A stretch of DNA of 64,000 nucleotides from Phycisphaerales bacterium (lineage in GTDB: Bacteria > Planctomycetota > Phycisphaerae > UBA1845). How positions within the stretch are numbered: the first letter of the stretch is position 1; every line of letters starts with the position of its first letter. This document shows, piece by piece, positions 35,940 through 45,843 of the stretch. Below the pieces are notes generated by a model. The model had not been told where the DNA came from. It was given only the letters and a program-made list of their open reading frames with translations, and ran no database searches. The DNA is taken from contig JABFSN010000168.1 in assembly GCA_013140575.1 (NCBI GenBank), forward strand, positions 1-64,000, given 5' to 3'. The translations under genes and the position numbers were made by a program.

Positions 35940-38900
35940 ATGTGGGCGTTGTGGAACTGGGCGCGGATTCACCGCTGGGGGCTGATCGTCGGGATCGGGA
36001 TGACCGTTCTGACCGCGGCGTTGTTCGTCACCGGCGTGTTCTCGCCCATGAGCCTGTACGTCCTGGACTACAAATTTCAGAAGTTCGGCACGATCGCGGC
36101 CGACCCGTCCATCGTCATGGTCGACATCGACGACTACGCGCTGGAACGGGTGGAGGCGTGGCCGTGGCCGCGGCGCCGGCATGCCGATTTGATTCGCGTT
36201 TTGGACGAGCTGGGCGCCCGGGCGGTGCTGATGGATATCGTGTTTTCCGAGCCGACGGGCGGCCGCATCGAGGATCCACGATTAAACGCCGATCAGGACG
36301 TCGATCCGCGGGAAGTCGCGGCCGGCGAATTGAGCATCGACGCGGCGGTCTGGGACGACAACGAATTCGTCGAGGCGCTGCGGGACGCGGGGAATGTATT
36401 CCTGGGTCTGTTCGCGAAAGTGTACAACCCCGGGTTCCCGCCGCAGTCGCTTCGGGCGCGGGTCTACGCGATTCTCGATCACCGACCGAACGTGACGTTT
36501 GAGCAATTCGACGTGGAGATGGGAACGGCGTTTCGGGAATTCGTGACCGGAGCGACGCCGCGCGGGCGCGACGCATTGCAGTTCGATGCGCGGGAGCTGT
36601 TCGATGCGTATCGCATGGAGCATTTGCTGCAGCGCGAGTACCTGTTGGACAACGAAGCGACGACCGCTCGGCTGGGGTTGACGCGGGCGTTCGTTAACCG
36701 GCATTTCGGGTCGGCGAAGCGCAACGTGGCCCGTCGGTTGACGTGGGCGTATCTGACGGACCATCCGGGGGCGAGTTGGGCGGAATCGCGGGCCCATTTC
36801 ATGCCCGGCGTGGCGGCGGATCATTACGACGCGGACCGGGCGGACCTGTTGCGGGCGTATCGGGCGATTTCGGGCGAGCGCTACGTCGTCGATTCGGCCA
36901 TTGCGATGCATTCATCGTTCGCGGGACGGGTGCCGCACGCGGACGACCTGACGTTGCCGGTGGACAAGTTCGCGGCCGTCGCGGGCGCAGGCATGGTGAC
37001 GTTCGAAACCGGCGCGGACGGCGTGATGCGCCGCGTGCCGCTGGTGGCCGAGGCGCGGGGGCGGATGTTGAAGCACCTGGGGTTCGCGACGGCGTGCGCG
37101 GTGCTGGGCATCGACGAGAAAACGATCCAGCACGGCGCCGACGGGTCGCTGGTCATGGCCACCGGCGACGGGTTGCGGCGGTGGCGCATTCCGGTCGATG
37201 CCAATGGCCGGACGCTGATCAACTGGCACATCGACCGGTCGAATCCGACCTGGTCGGCGAGTTTTACGCATCTGTCGGTGACGCGGCTGATGGCGGTTCC
37301 GGAATTGCGGCGGGCGATCGAGTACGACGAGGGGCGGCTGGCGAACGACCGGCTGGAATTCGTACGCGCCAGCGCGGGGGATGCCGCGGCGCGGGTCAAC
37401 GATTACATCGCAGCGGTGAACGAGCGCAAGGCGCTGCGCTGGTCGGCGGTGACGGATGCGGACCGGGCGCGGCTGGCGGAATTGGAATTGCAGACGGTGC
37501 GCATTGAGAAGGAAAGCACCGACCACGTAGTGGGCCTGGCCGACGAAGTGCGTCAGGCCGTGGCCGACGGGTTGGTTCTGTCGGACGACAACCCCGAGGA
37601 CGTGGCCGCGAAACGGGCATTGGAATTGGCAGACCGCCACGGGAAGGAAACGCCGGTGGAGACGTTTGAGGCCGGCATCGCGTCGAAGCGGGCAAGCCTG
37701 GACCGGCTGATGGGGGAGCTGCGGCCGAGATTCGAAGGGAAGATCTGCCTGTTGGGTTATACGGCGTCGGCCGTCGCGGACACCGTGAATTCGCCGGTGT
37801 TCGACGAGATGCCGGGCGTGCTGGCCCACGCCAACGTGATCAACAGCATTCTGGCGGACCGTTTTCCGAGCGAAGCGCGACCTTGGATGATGATCGCGGC
37901 GATTGCGTTGGCCGGACTGGCGGTCACCGTAATCACCGCATGGCGGGACCTGTGGTTCAGCCTGGCGACGATGCTGCTGCTGGCCGTCGCACTGGAAGGG
38001 GCGTCGTTCGCGGCGTTCTACGCGTGGACGGTCCACATTGAGATGGAGGCGGCGGCCGTGGGGGCGGCGTGCATCTGGGCAGCCGTAACCGGTTACCGGC
38101 AACTGGTCGAGGAGCGGCACAAACGGGCGTTCAGCACGTCGCTGGCCCAGTACACGTCGCCGGCGATCGCGGCCCAACTGGCCACGCAGTTGTCCCAGCG
38201 CGGAGCCAAACTGGACCTGTCGCCGGTGCCACGTGAAGTCACTTGCTTCTTCAGCGATTTGAAGGGGTTCACGTCGATTTCCGAACGGCTGGGAGCGTCA
38301 CGCACGCGGGAGGTGCTGAATCCGTACCTGGAGGCCATGAGCAAGGTGCTGATCGACCATCAGGCCATGATCAACAAGTTCATGGGCGACGGCATCTTCG
38401 CGTTTTTCAACCCGCCATTGATGGCGGTCGAGGGGCACGCGCAGGCGGCGTGCGAGGCAGCGCTGGGTTCGTTCGCGGCGCTCGAGGAATTGAAGGATCG
38501 CATGGGGCACGGCGAACTGGAGAAGGAAGTGCGGGCGTTGAGCATGCGCGTGGGGCTGAACAGCGGCGAGGTGTTCGTGGGGGACTACGGCAGCGGGAGC
38601 AAGCTGGACTACACCTGCATCGGGGACACCGTGAACCTCGCCGCACGGTTGGAACCGGCCTGCAAGCCGTTTGGAATCCAGTGCCTGATTTCGGAAACCA
38701 CCTACCGGCCGAGTCAGGACAAGTACGTGGTCCGCCACCTGGGCGGATTGCAGGTGGTGGGCAAGAAGCAGGCGGTCCAGGTCTACGAACTGATCGGCCG
38801 GCGCGGGGAGGTCGACGGCGAGAAGCAAGGCTACGCCGCATTGTTCGGGCAGGCCGTGACGCGGTTCCAGGCACGAGATTGGAACGGCGCCTTGACGATT

Positions 38901-39029
38901 CTGGAGAAGTGCCGGGCGAAGCGATCGGACGATCTGGCCGTCGATCTGCTAACCGAGAACGTTGAGAAGCACCACGAAACCCCACCGCCGGACGATTGGA
39001 ATCAGGCAATCGAGTTGACGTCGAAATAA
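35940..39029 (+). CDS. CHASE2 domain adenylate/guanylate cyclase
   Basis: The 1029-residue membrane protein has an N-terminal transmembrane helix and a large extracytoplasmic CHASE2 sensor (opening SIVMVDIDDYALERVEAWPW and closing GKICLLGYTA). Two or three further membrane helices (about 640-720) precede a class III cyclase domain (about 760-950). The metal-binding Asp residues lie in FFSDLKGFTS and KFMGDGIFAFF, and DYTCIGDTVNLAARLE holds the substrate-binding end. The CHASE2 region has a long insertion rich in charged residues (about 470-560). It probably makes cAMP in response to an unknown external signal. ATG 35940 has only a distant RBS. Confidence 0.9.
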   Translation: MWALWNWARIHRWGLIVGIGMTVLTAALFVTGVFSPMSLYVLDYKFQKFGTIAADPSIVMVDIDDYALERVEAWPWPRRRHADLIRVLDELGARAVLMDIVFSEPTGGRIEDPRLNADQDVDPREVAAGELSIDAAVWDDNEFVEALRDAGNVFLGLFAKVYNPGFPPQSLRARVYAILDHRPNVTFEQFDVEMGTAFREFVTGATPRGRDALQFDARELFDAYRMEHLLQREYLLDNEATTARLGLTRAFVNRHFGSAKRNVARRLTWAYLTDHPGASWAESRAHFMPGVAADHYDADRADLLRAYRAISGERYVVDSAIAMHSSFAGRVPHADDLTLPVDKFAAVAGAGMVTFETGADGVMRRVPLVAEARGRMLKHLGFATACAVLGIDEKTIQHGADGSLVMATGDGLRRWRIPVDANGRTLINWHIDRSNPTWSASFTHLSVTRLMAVPELRRAIEYDEGRLANDRLEFVRASAGDAAARVNDYIAAVNERKALRWSAVTDADRARLAELELQTVRIEKESTDHVVGLADEVRQAVADGLVLSDDNPEDVAAKRALELADRHGKETPVETFEAGIASKRASLDRLMGELRPRFEGKICLLGYTASAVADTVNSPVFDEMPGVLAHANVINSILADRFPSEARPWMMIAAIALAGLAVTVITAWRDLWFSLATMLLLAVALEGASFAAFYAWTVHIEMEAAAVGAACIWAAVTGYRQLVEERHKRAFSTSLAQYTSPAIAAQLATQLSQRGAKLDLSPVPREVTCFFSDLKGFTSISERLGASRTREVLNPYLEAMSKVLIDHQAMINKFMGDGIFAFFNPPLMAVEGHAQAACEAALGSFAALEELKDRMGHGELEKEVRALSMRVGLNSGEVFVGDYGSGSKLDYTCIGDTVNLAARLEPACKPFGIQCLISETTYRPSQDKYVVRHLGGLQVVGKKQAVQVYELIGRRGEVDGEKQGYAALFGQAVTRFQARDWNGALTILEKCRAKRSDDLAVDLLTENVEKHHETPPPDDWNQAIELTSK

Positions 39030-39178
39030 TGGGCCGGAAGCCACGGGGGCACGAAGAAAGACGGAGTTGCTGAGATTGGAACACGGGAAACGGAAGTCAT
39101 GACGTCGGCGGCCGACGGACGGGGCCGCGGTGTTCAAGGGGACGGTTGGGGGGTATGATCCGCAATCGAGGCGGTGCC

Positions 39179-39294
39179 GCGTGATGACGGTCGGGTCCCA
39201 TGCAGTGGGCCCGCCGGACACCGGGTCAGGCTGGAAACAGAGCAGCCCATTCGGCGTGTTCAGGTGCCGTGGTTTCACCTGACCGTCGTCACGC
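39179..39294 (+). ncRNA. ffs: Signal recognition particle RNA (bacterial small SRP RNA)
   Basis: The universal SRP domain IV signature is present: GGGTCAGGCTGGAAACAGAG followed by CAGCCC, with the GGAA tetraloop and the asymmetric AGCAG loop that bind Ffh. The ends GCGTGATGACGGTC (39179-39192) and GACCGTCGTCACGC (39281-39294) form a 14-bp closing stem with one G-U pair. The size of about 116 nt fits the Alu-less bacterial form. The position just upstream of dnaX is a common bacterial arrangement. The rest of the 39030-39437 gap shows no gene. The exact 5' end may be a few bases earlier. Confidence 0.88.
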
Positions 39295-39437
39295 GTCATC
39301 GCTTCTTGAATAGGGACGAAGGGACCGAGGGACGCAGGACAACGACGGTTCAGACGCCGAAGCGGTGAACGTCCAAGGATCGGGAATCGACCGCGGGGGC
39401 GAATGGCCTGTGGGTCGGACGGATCGAGAGTAGTTGA

Positions 39438-41150
39438 ATGTCGTACACCGTCCTAGCTCGCCGATACCGAAGTCAGACGTTCGAAGACCTCGTCGGGCAG
39501 GAGGCGATCGCGACCACGCTGAAAAACGCGGTGACGCTGGGCCGGGTCCACCACGGCTATCTGTTCACCGGCACGCGCGGCGTCGGCAAAACGTCCACCG
39601 CCCGCCTGCTGGCCAAGGCGTTGAACTGCCTGAACAGCGACAAGCCCACGCCCAAACCGTGCTGCGCCTGCGACGCCTGCCGTCTGATCGCCGAGGGCGA
39701 GGACCTCGACGTCATCGAGATCGACGCGGCCAGCAACACCGGCGTCGACGACATCCGCCTGCTGCGCGAGAACGCGGCCTACCGCCCGGCGCGCTCGCGC
39801 TACAAGGTCTACATCATTGACGAAGTGCACATGCTGAGCACCAACGCGTTCAACGCCTTGTTGAAAACGCTGGAGGAGCCGCCCGAGCACGTCAAGTTCA
39901 TCCTGGCCACCACGGAGATTCAGAAGGTGCCGGCCACCATCACCAGCCGCTGCCAGCGGTTCGATTTCAAACGCATCGGCGTCGACGCGATCGCCGGTCA
40001 GTTGTCGTCCATATTGAAGCAGGAAGGTCTGGAGGCCGACGACGCCGTGATCCGGCGAGTCGCCCGCTTGGCCGATGGATCGATGCGCGACGCGTTGTCC
40101 CTGCTGGATCAGGTCGTGGCCTCGTCGGGTGGGCAATTGACGGTGGCCGCATTGGAAGACATTCTGCCCAGCCCGCACGACGAAGCCGTGGCGGCGCTGA
40201 TCGACCAGGTGGCCGACGGAAACGCGGCCGGGGCGCTGGCCTGCGTCGATCGGGCCTATACCAACGGTCAGACCGCCGACAGGTTGTGCGAACTGCTGAT
40301 CGGGCATCTGCGCACGCTGATGTTGATGAACGTCTGCGGCGCGGATTCGGAACTGGTGGACGTAGCGTCCAACGTGCGCGACGCGATGACGTCGCAGGCC
40401 GGTCGGTTCGACGCCCCGACGTTCGTCTACATGATCGGCCTGATGGAAGAGACGCGGCGATCGGTGAAGTCGAGCGTGATGTCGCGGGCCTTGGTGGACG
40501 CGGCCGTCGTGCGGCTGGCATTCGCGGAGAAGTTTACGGAAATCGAAGCGTTGATCGCGCGATTGGACGCCCAATCGGACGGCGCGGCGGTCACGGAATC
40601 GACGTCGAGCACGAAGATGGGAAACCGTCGATCCGCGGCGTCAACGGAACGAGGCGGCGAAACGCCGGCGGTCCGGCCGGCGCCGCGCGCGGAAACGCCA
40701 GTGTCATCGTCCGTCACGATGCCGTCGCGCGGCACGGCGTCGGGCGGCCATTCAGCGGTAAAAGAAAAAGCGACCGGCGGGCCGGCGGCGGCGGCGCCGC
40801 GGCTTGATTCCACGGCGGGATCAACACCCGGCGCGCGTCCCACGGTCGGTCGATCGGTGAGCCCCGCGCCGTCGAAGCGCCCATCGCCAACGCCGTCCAT
40901 GACGAGCGGCACGAAGCCGTCGCGCGGGGCCGCGACGACGCAACCCGTGAGTTCGGCCGACGAGGTTCGAGTGCGAAAAAACCCCGTGGTTCGTCAGGCG
41001 CTCGACCTGTTCGACGGCACGGTGGTCAGCGTGCAACGCACGGTGCGGACGGAAGAAGTCATCCCCGCGGCCGACGATCCCAGTGCCGCGTCGCCGGAAG
41101 ATGATTCGAATCAGGATGCGGCGGGCGAGAGCGAAACAGGAGAAACATGA
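39438..41150 (+). CDS. dnaX: DNA polymerase III subunit gamma/tau
   Basis: The 570-residue clamp-loader ATPase has Walker A GTRGVGKTS (residues 45-53), a zinc module with cysteines at 64, 75, 78 and 81, Walker B IIDEVHML (126-133), the SRC motif in TSRCQRF, and a Pro/Ala/Thr-rich low-complexity C-terminus from about 385. The C-terminal portion is short compared with E. coli tau. An A AAA AAC heptamer lies in the correct phase at 40976-40982 (codons CGA AAA AAC). It follows the SRP RNA and overlaps ybaB by 4 bases. Confidence 0.95.
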   Translation: MSYTVLARRYRSQTFEDLVGQEAIATTLKNAVTLGRVHHGYLFTGTRGVGKTSTARLLAKALNCLNSDKPTPKPCCACDACRLIAEGEDLDVIEIDAASNTGVDDIRLLRENAAYRPARSRYKVYIIDEVHMLSTNAFNALLKTLEEPPEHVKFILATTEIQKVPATITSRCQRFDFKRIGVDAIAGQLSSILKQEGLEADDAVIRRVARLADGSMRDALSLLDQVVASSGGQLTVAALEDILPSPHDEAVAALIDQVADGNAAGALACVDRAYTNGQTADRLCELLIGHLRTLMLMNVCGADSELVDVASNVRDAMTSQAGRFDAPTFVYMIGLMEETRRSVKSSVMSRALVDAAVVRLAFAEKFTEIEALIARLDAQSDGAAVTESTSSTKMGNRRSAASTERGGETPAVRPAPRAETPVSSSVTMPSRGTASGGHSAVKEKATGGPAAAAPRLDSTAGSTPGARPTVGRSVSPAPSKRPSPTPSMTSGTKPSRGAATTQPVSSADEVRVRKNPVVRQALDLFDGTVVSVQRTVRTEEVIPAADDPSAASPEDDSNQDAAGESETGET

Positions 41151-41491
41151 TGCTGGGTGGGCTGGGGAATCTGCCGGGATTGATGAAGCAGGCCAAGGCG
41201 TTTCAGGAGCGGATGGCCTCGCTGCAGCAGGAGCTGGCATCGAAGCGCTTCGAATGCGAATCGGGCGGCGGGGCGGTGAAGGCCGTCGTCGACGGCAAGG
41301 GCGTGCTGATTTCGGTCCGCATTCAACCCGACGCGGCCGCGGACGTCGAGTTGTTGGAAGACATGGTCACGTCGGCCGTCCGCGCCGCGAATCAGAAAGC
41401 CCACGACGCCATGCGCGACACCATGTCGCAATTGACCGGCGGAATCAACATACCGGGATTGACCGACATGCTCGGAACCGGCGGAAGCTAG
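41147..41491 (+). CDS. ybaB: YbaB/EbfC family nucleoid-associated protein
   Basis: The 114-residue protein starts MMLGGLGNLPGLMKQAKAFQ and has the family pattern of an amphipathic helix, the SGGGAVKAVVDGKG beta-hairpin and a C-terminal helix. It binds DNA as a dimer. The start ATG overlaps the dnaX stop as ATGA, implying translational coupling. The usual third gene, recR, does not follow; a repeat element does. Confidence 0.92.
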   Translation: MMLGGLGNLPGLMKQAKAFQERMASLQQELASKRFECESGGGAVKAVVDGKGVLISVRIQPDAAADVELLEDMVTSAVRAANQKAHDAMRDTMSQLTGGINIPGLTDMLGTGGS

Positions 41492-41513
41492 TGCTCCATC
41501 GCAGCTTATTTTT

Positions 41514-41633
41514 CGGGTGGCACGGGCAAGCGTACTCGCTTGCCCGTGGTCTCGCCCGCCGAGCGGCGCCCTGGTTTCATCGATTCCCGCTCAGCCTATA
41601 CGGACAACGGAGTACCGTTGTCCGTGCCACCCG
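41514..41633. repeat. REPIN-like double hairpin, copy B1
   Basis: A 12-bp perfect terminal inverted repeat, CGGGTGGCACGG (41514-41525) and CCGTGCCACCCG (41622-41633), encloses two perfect hairpins: CACGGGCAAGCG-tact-CGCTTGCCCGTG (41521-41548) and CGGACAACGG-agta-CCGTTGTCCG (41601-41624). Two REP hairpins in opposite orientation make a REPIN. The same ends recur at 47779-48079. It fills most of the 41492-41821 gap. Confidence 0.75.
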
Positions 41634-41821
41634 GCGCAGAACTTTCGCTGCGACGGAGCACTGGCGTTGCGGTGCACCTGTAGTATCGGGTCAGGAACCG
41701 CCCCACTCACGCGGACCCATGTGCCGCCCCACCGACCCGTTCGTTGACCCCGGTCGACGATTGTCCATAATGGATGCCGGGTTCGGCATTCGGCCGCGTT
41801 CGGGACGGTTTGCACCTGAAA

Positions 41822-43312
41822 ATGAACAGATCACGAAACATTCGGGCTCTGCGCGCGTCGCTCGGCATCGCCACGTCGGCCGCAATGTCGGCCTGCACGC
41901 CGACCGGCGACACGGGCATGAACGACAACGGACCGATCGACTCCCCCGGCGGCGTCTTCTGGAGCGCGGTGTTTGACGCTTCCAAAACCGGCGTCCTGAC
42001 CGGCGTGTGGGGATCCGGGCCCGACGACGTATTCGTGGTGGGCGGCGCGGGCGAGGATGGCGAAATCTACCGTTTCGACGGAACCACATGGGCCGGCATG
42101 GCCATTCCCATCCGCGCTCCGCTTCAAGGCGTCTTCGGGTTCGCGTCGAACGACGTGTTCGCGGTCGGCGACGGTGGAACGGTGCTCAACTTCGACGGCG
42201 AAAGCTGGGCGCCGCTGAACACCGGCACGACCGAAACGCTTCGCGACGCGTGGGGTACGTCGTTCGACGAACTGTGGATCGTCGGCGGACCGTCGGCCGA
42301 CAGTCAGCCGACCATTCTGCGTTACGACGGGTTCGCGTTCGCCCGATTCGGCCTGCCCGTCATCGATCGGTCGGCCCCCATTCTGTACGGCGTATGGGGC
42401 GACGGGGTGAACGTGTACGCCGTCGGATCGGCCGGCGTCATTCTGCAATTTGATGGAACGACATGGACCCAGGCCCCCACCGGACCCGCGGTCGAACCCG
42501 CGGCCAACGCCGACCTCAATTCCATCTGGGGCACCGGCCCGGACAACATTGTGGCCGTCGGGGGCGCGGCCCACGCTCGCATCGCGGTGTATGACGGGCG
42601 CAGTTGGACGGCACAACAATTCTCCGACACCCCCGGCCTGCGCGGCGTGTATATGACCGAGCCCGACCGGGCCATCGTCGTCGGCGACGGCGGCTACGTG
42701 GGCAGCTTCAATCCGCAAACGCGCGAATTGACCGACGAATCCTCCGGCGCGTCGGCGGCGCTGCTGTCCGTTTGGTCCGATCGGCCCGACGCGTTCTACG
42801 CGGTGGGCGGGGCGACGACGCCGCTGGCCGGTGTCGCGCTGATTCGCACCCCGGACGAGCCGGGTATCGACGTGACGGAACCCCAGCCGGCCCCGGAACC
42901 GGTTGTGCCGGAAACGTCCATCGAGATCGGCCGGGCCAACGGCGAGGAATTCGTGCTCATCGCGGACGGCGGCGACATGCCCATGTTCAGTTTCGGGCAG
43001 GGTGGCATACACATGTTCCTCAGCTACCGCGTGATGGGCTTCCGGGCCAACCCCAACGTCACGGTGACGATCAGTGCCACGCGCGTGGAGGATTTCGCGC
43101 CCGTGATTCGCGAGTTCGCCCAATTGGAAGACATGACCGAGATCGAGCCGGGCGTTAACCAAACCCTGGACCGGCTGGTCCGCGTCGATTCCATCGTCTC
43201 GGCCGACATCATCGACCGGGAGATTCTCATCCTCGTGACCGTGACCGACACGCTGAACCCGGCCGTCACCGCCACCGTTGGACAACGCCTGCACCTACTC
43301 CCCCCGCCGTAA
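41822..43312 (+). CDS. Beta-propeller repeat lipoprotein, unknown function
   Basis: The 496-residue lipoprotein has a lipobox SAC after a short hydrophobic N-terminus. It has at least five repeats of the form GVWGxGPDDVFVVGxxGxIxxFDGTTW (for example TGVWGSGPDDVFVVGG, FASNDVFAVGDGG, SIWGTGPDNIVAVGG), likely blades of a propeller. The C-terminal part (about 370-490) is a separate beta domain. Proteins of this type are common in bacteria that make many surface lipoproteins. No catalytic residues are visible. Confidence 0.75.
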   Translation: MNRSRNIRALRASLGIATSAAMSACTPTGDTGMNDNGPIDSPGGVFWSAVFDASKTGVLTGVWGSGPDDVFVVGGAGEDGEIYRFDGTTWAGMAIPIRAPLQGVFGFASNDVFAVGDGGTVLNFDGESWAPLNTGTTETLRDAWGTSFDELWIVGGPSADSQPTILRYDGFAFARFGLPVIDRSAPILYGVWGDGVNVYAVGSAGVILQFDGTTWTQAPTGPAVEPAANADLNSIWGTGPDNIVAVGGAAHARIAVYDGRSWTAQQFSDTPGLRGVYMTEPDRAIVVGDGGYVGSFNPQTRELTDESSGASAALLSVWSDRPDAFYAVGGATTPLAGVALIRTPDEPGIDVTEPQPAPEPVVPETSIEIGRANGEEFVLIADGGDMPMFSFGQGGIHMFLSYRVMGFRANPNVTVTISATRVEDFAPVIREFAQLEDMTEIEPGVNQTLDRLVRVDSIVSADIIDREILILVTVTDTLNPAVTATVGQRLHLLPPP

Positions 43313-43427
43313 CGCGATCACCTGCGCACCATTCACAATCTTCGAATCGAAATGAAATGCCGGGGTATCGCGCGCCGTTGACTGGCTGGGTGGCGACTTG
43401 CAGACCGCACGTCGGGCGGCGCCACGG

Positions 43428-43775
43428 TCAGGCGGTGCGGGACGTCCGCCGTCGACCGACGGCAGGCTTTGCCCGGCGGGCGGCTCTCGCCTCCAGCCAT
43501 TTTTTGAAAGACGCCTGGCTCTCGCCCGAAGCGCGCCCCGCCAGAAGCCCCTCGACGCTGATGTCCTCGTCCAGGTCTTTCCAGTGAATGCCGTGCCCGC
43601 GCCCGATCAGTCGCCAGTTGCCGCGCTCCCGGGCGCTGGCGTGCAACAGACGCGGATACCAGACCAGCGGCGCCGATATCGTGCGGCCGTCGCTCAACTC
43701 CACGCTCAGCGCATCGTCACTCAAATGCACGCTTTCCGCGGTGGGGAGGGTCAGTTCAAGGGCCGAAATACTCAT
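43428..43775 (-). CDS. DUF2442 domain protein
   Basis: The 115-residue protein matches the DUF2442 pattern: VHLSDDALSVELSDGRTISAPLVWYPRL, then IHWKDLDEDISVEGLLAG. A basic C-terminus follows. GAGGAA precedes ATG 43775. It overlaps the DUF4160 gene by 20 bp, so the two are translated together. DUF2442/DUF4160 pairs are widespread and sometimes predicted as toxin-antitoxin-like modules; the activity is unproven. Confidence 0.85.
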   Translation of the reverse strand: MSISALELTLPTAESVHLSDDALSVELSDGRTISAPLVWYPRLLHASARERGNWRLIGRGHGIHWKDLDEDISVEGLLAGRASGESQASFKKWLEARAARRAKPAVGRRRTSRTA

Positions 43776-43992
43776 TCCATTCCTCGATCAGTCTTGTTTC
43801 CTGTTTCCGCAGCAGCGCTTCGATTCGGCTGAGTTCCCTGCGCGAAAAGCCGCCGCTCCGCGCCAGCCGCACCGGATCGAGCCAGAACTTCGCGACTTTG
43901 TCCTCGCGCTCGACATGCACGTGAATCGGCTCCGTACGGTCGCCGGCGTAGAAGAAGACGCGATAAGGCCCGATGGTGGCAACGGTCGGCAT
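43756..43992 (-). CDS. DUF4160 domain protein
   Basis: The 78-residue protein has the DUF4160 signature: MPTVATIGPYRVFFYAGD, then PIHVHVEREDKVAKFWLDP and a C-terminal helix with the pattern LIEEWNEYF. ATG 43992 is used; an in-frame GTG at 44001 is possible. It is upstream of and overlaps the DUF2442 gene by 20 bp. It probably forms a functional pair with it. Confidence 0.85.
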   Translation of the reverse strand: MPTVATIGPYRVFFYAGDRTEPIHVHVEREDKVAKFWLDPVRLARSGGFSRRELSRIEALLRKQETRLIEEWNEYFGP

Positions 43993-44252
43993 GGCTCGCA
44001 CTCATCTTCGTCCGCGTTGCCGCGCGGGTCGTTTTCGTTCGCCATCGGCGCTCCCGCCCTTGGATCCCGGGTGTTCGAACGGACGCGATGGGAAACACCA
44101 CGAGCCGACTGACGCCGCTTCCGCCAATCCGGGGGATTATCCAAGCCGATCGGAGAATGTCCAGACCGGTCGGGGAATCGGCGCGGGGCAACCGCGCCAT
44201 TGCACGTTTCAATCGTCGCCAATGTCCGGCGGGGGTTCGCCGTCGGTGTGGG

Positions 44253-45641
44253 TCAGCCGCCCTCCAGATCGGCCGTGATCTGTTCGGCCACGTCCAGCGC
44301 CGCGCGGGCGTTGGACGGGTTGTGCACGCCGCGGCTGCTGTCGGCGTCCACGAACTGATAATTGAACTTGGCGTTTGCGAGCTGGGCGCGTTCGTCGTCC
44401 GTGGCCAGTTCATCGGGATTGATGTACGCGTCGTTGGTCATGTCGAAAAACGGGGCCAGCGCGGCCAGACGCATTTGGATGTCGGACTGGAGATCGGCGC
44501 GGAGCGTGCCCGCTTCTTCGGCCGTGTGACAGTCGAGGCAGCCGGTGTATTCCGGCGCCTGGTGCTCTTCGATATCCTCGTCGAACGGGTTGAACGTGTG
44601 ACCGGTGACGTTGGGGTTGCCCTCGTCGGGTTCCTCGACGTCGTGCAGGATCACGTGGCATTGGGCGCAGGCCTGTCCGGCATCGGTGGCGACCAACGTG
44701 CCGTGGGCATGGGCCTGTTCGAGCGCCGAACCGTCGGCCTGAACGGCGCCGACGCCGGTCAACATCTCAAGCTGCGGATGGTGCGGAGTGTTGCCGGGCA
44801 GTGCTTCTTCGCCTTGCGTGTGACACTCGCCGCACAGCGTCGCCACGGGGGCGCGCAGTTGCACGTCCTGGTCCACGCCGCCGTGCGGGGCGTGGCAGGT
44901 GGCGCATTCGATGGTGTTGACCGCGGTCACTACCGTTGGAATTTCCACCGTCTCGCCGTCGGCGTTCAGTTCCACGGCCCGGCGATAGTCCTGCGAATGG
45001 CATTGCAGGCAGCGATCCTGCGCGAAATCGTTCTCCTTCAGCGTCTGCAACGCACGGGCGTGACGCGAACTTTCCCATTCGTCAAACGTGGGGTGATGGG
45101 CATCGGTGTGGCACGCCCCGCAAACCGCGGACGACAGGTCGATGGTCGGCCGCGATGCTCCGTCGGCGGGGTTTCTTGCGTGGTCGCCGGCGGCGCCGTG
45201 ACAGTTCTCGCATTGCACGCCGACCAGTTCCGGCGTGGCGGTCTCATCGACGAAACCGTCGGTCTCGCCGAAGCCGACGGTGTGGCACGGCAAACAGACC
45301 GCGTTGGTGTGCTGTCCGATGGCCCGCAACGACTCGATCGCGTTCGCATGGGGCGTCTCGGCCCAATCGACGTGCGTGTTGCCGTGGCAGTCCATGCAGA
45401 CATCCGCGCCGACGAACGCCTTGCCCACGGGCGTTGCGTTGTCGTTACCGTTGCCGTTTGCGTTCGTATTGCCATTCGTGTTCGCGTTGGTGTTTCCATT
45501 CATGTTATCCGTGCCGTCCGTCGGGCAGCCGGTGATCAGCGGGATGGACGCGACGATGGTCAGGCACCCGAAAAACACAGCCGATAGGGCACGAATGTTT
45601 GGCCGATGAGTCGAGCGAGTGTCCACGATGAGTCCTTTCAT
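44253..45641 (-). CDS. Nine-haem c-type cytochrome lipoprotein
   Basis: The 462-residue lipoprotein (lipobox ITGC) has an Asn/Gly/Thr-rich linker at about 48-70 and nine CxxCH haem-binding motifs: CMDCH, CLPCH, CENCH, CGACH, CLQCH, CATCH, CGECH, CAQCH and CLDCH. Further His residues (for example HGNTHVDW, HAPHGG) could be distal ligands. It lies downstream of Rieske and cytochrome b genes on the same strand, 202 bp from cytochrome b. It may take the place of cytochrome c1 as electron acceptor of a bc complex; that is inference from order. Start ATG 45641. Confidence 0.92.
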   Translation of the reverse strand: MKGLIVDTRSTHRPNIRALSAVFFGCLTIVASIPLITGCPTDGTDNMNGNTNANTNGNTNANGNGNDNATPVGKAFVGADVCMDCHGNTHVDWAETPHANAIESLRAIGQHTNAVCLPCHTVGFGETDGFVDETATPELVGVQCENCHGAAGDHARNPADGASRPTIDLSSAVCGACHTDAHHPTFDEWESSRHARALQTLKENDFAQDRCLQCHSQDYRRAVELNADGETVEIPTVVTAVNTIECATCHAPHGGVDQDVQLRAPVATLCGECHTQGEEALPGNTPHHPQLEMLTGVGAVQADGSALEQAHAHGTLVATDAGQACAQCHVILHDVEEPDEGNPNVTGHTFNPFDEDIEEHQAPEYTGCLDCHTAEEAGTLRADLQSDIQMRLAALAPFFDMTNDAYINPDELATDDERAQLANAKFNYQFVDADSSRGVHNPSNARAALDVAEQITADLEGG

Positions 45642-45843
45642 GTCCGGGCGCGCGAGCGCCGAGCCTGTGCGTCAGCACGACGTGCTCGTTCCGGCCCGAA
45701 ACCGGCACGACGGGGCTGTACGTATTCGAGATTCTCTCCTGCCCGGGAAACCGGACGGGAGCATGGGTAACGCGAGCGCGCCACCGTGTCAACATTCTAT
45801 CGGATCGGACCCGCACCCATCGTGAATCGAGAAACGCCCGCCA

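Noticed and set aside
36912-38177. 421-codon minus-strand frame inside the CHASE2 cyclase gene
   Set aside because: Shadow frame antisense to a gene with clear domains; no independent support.
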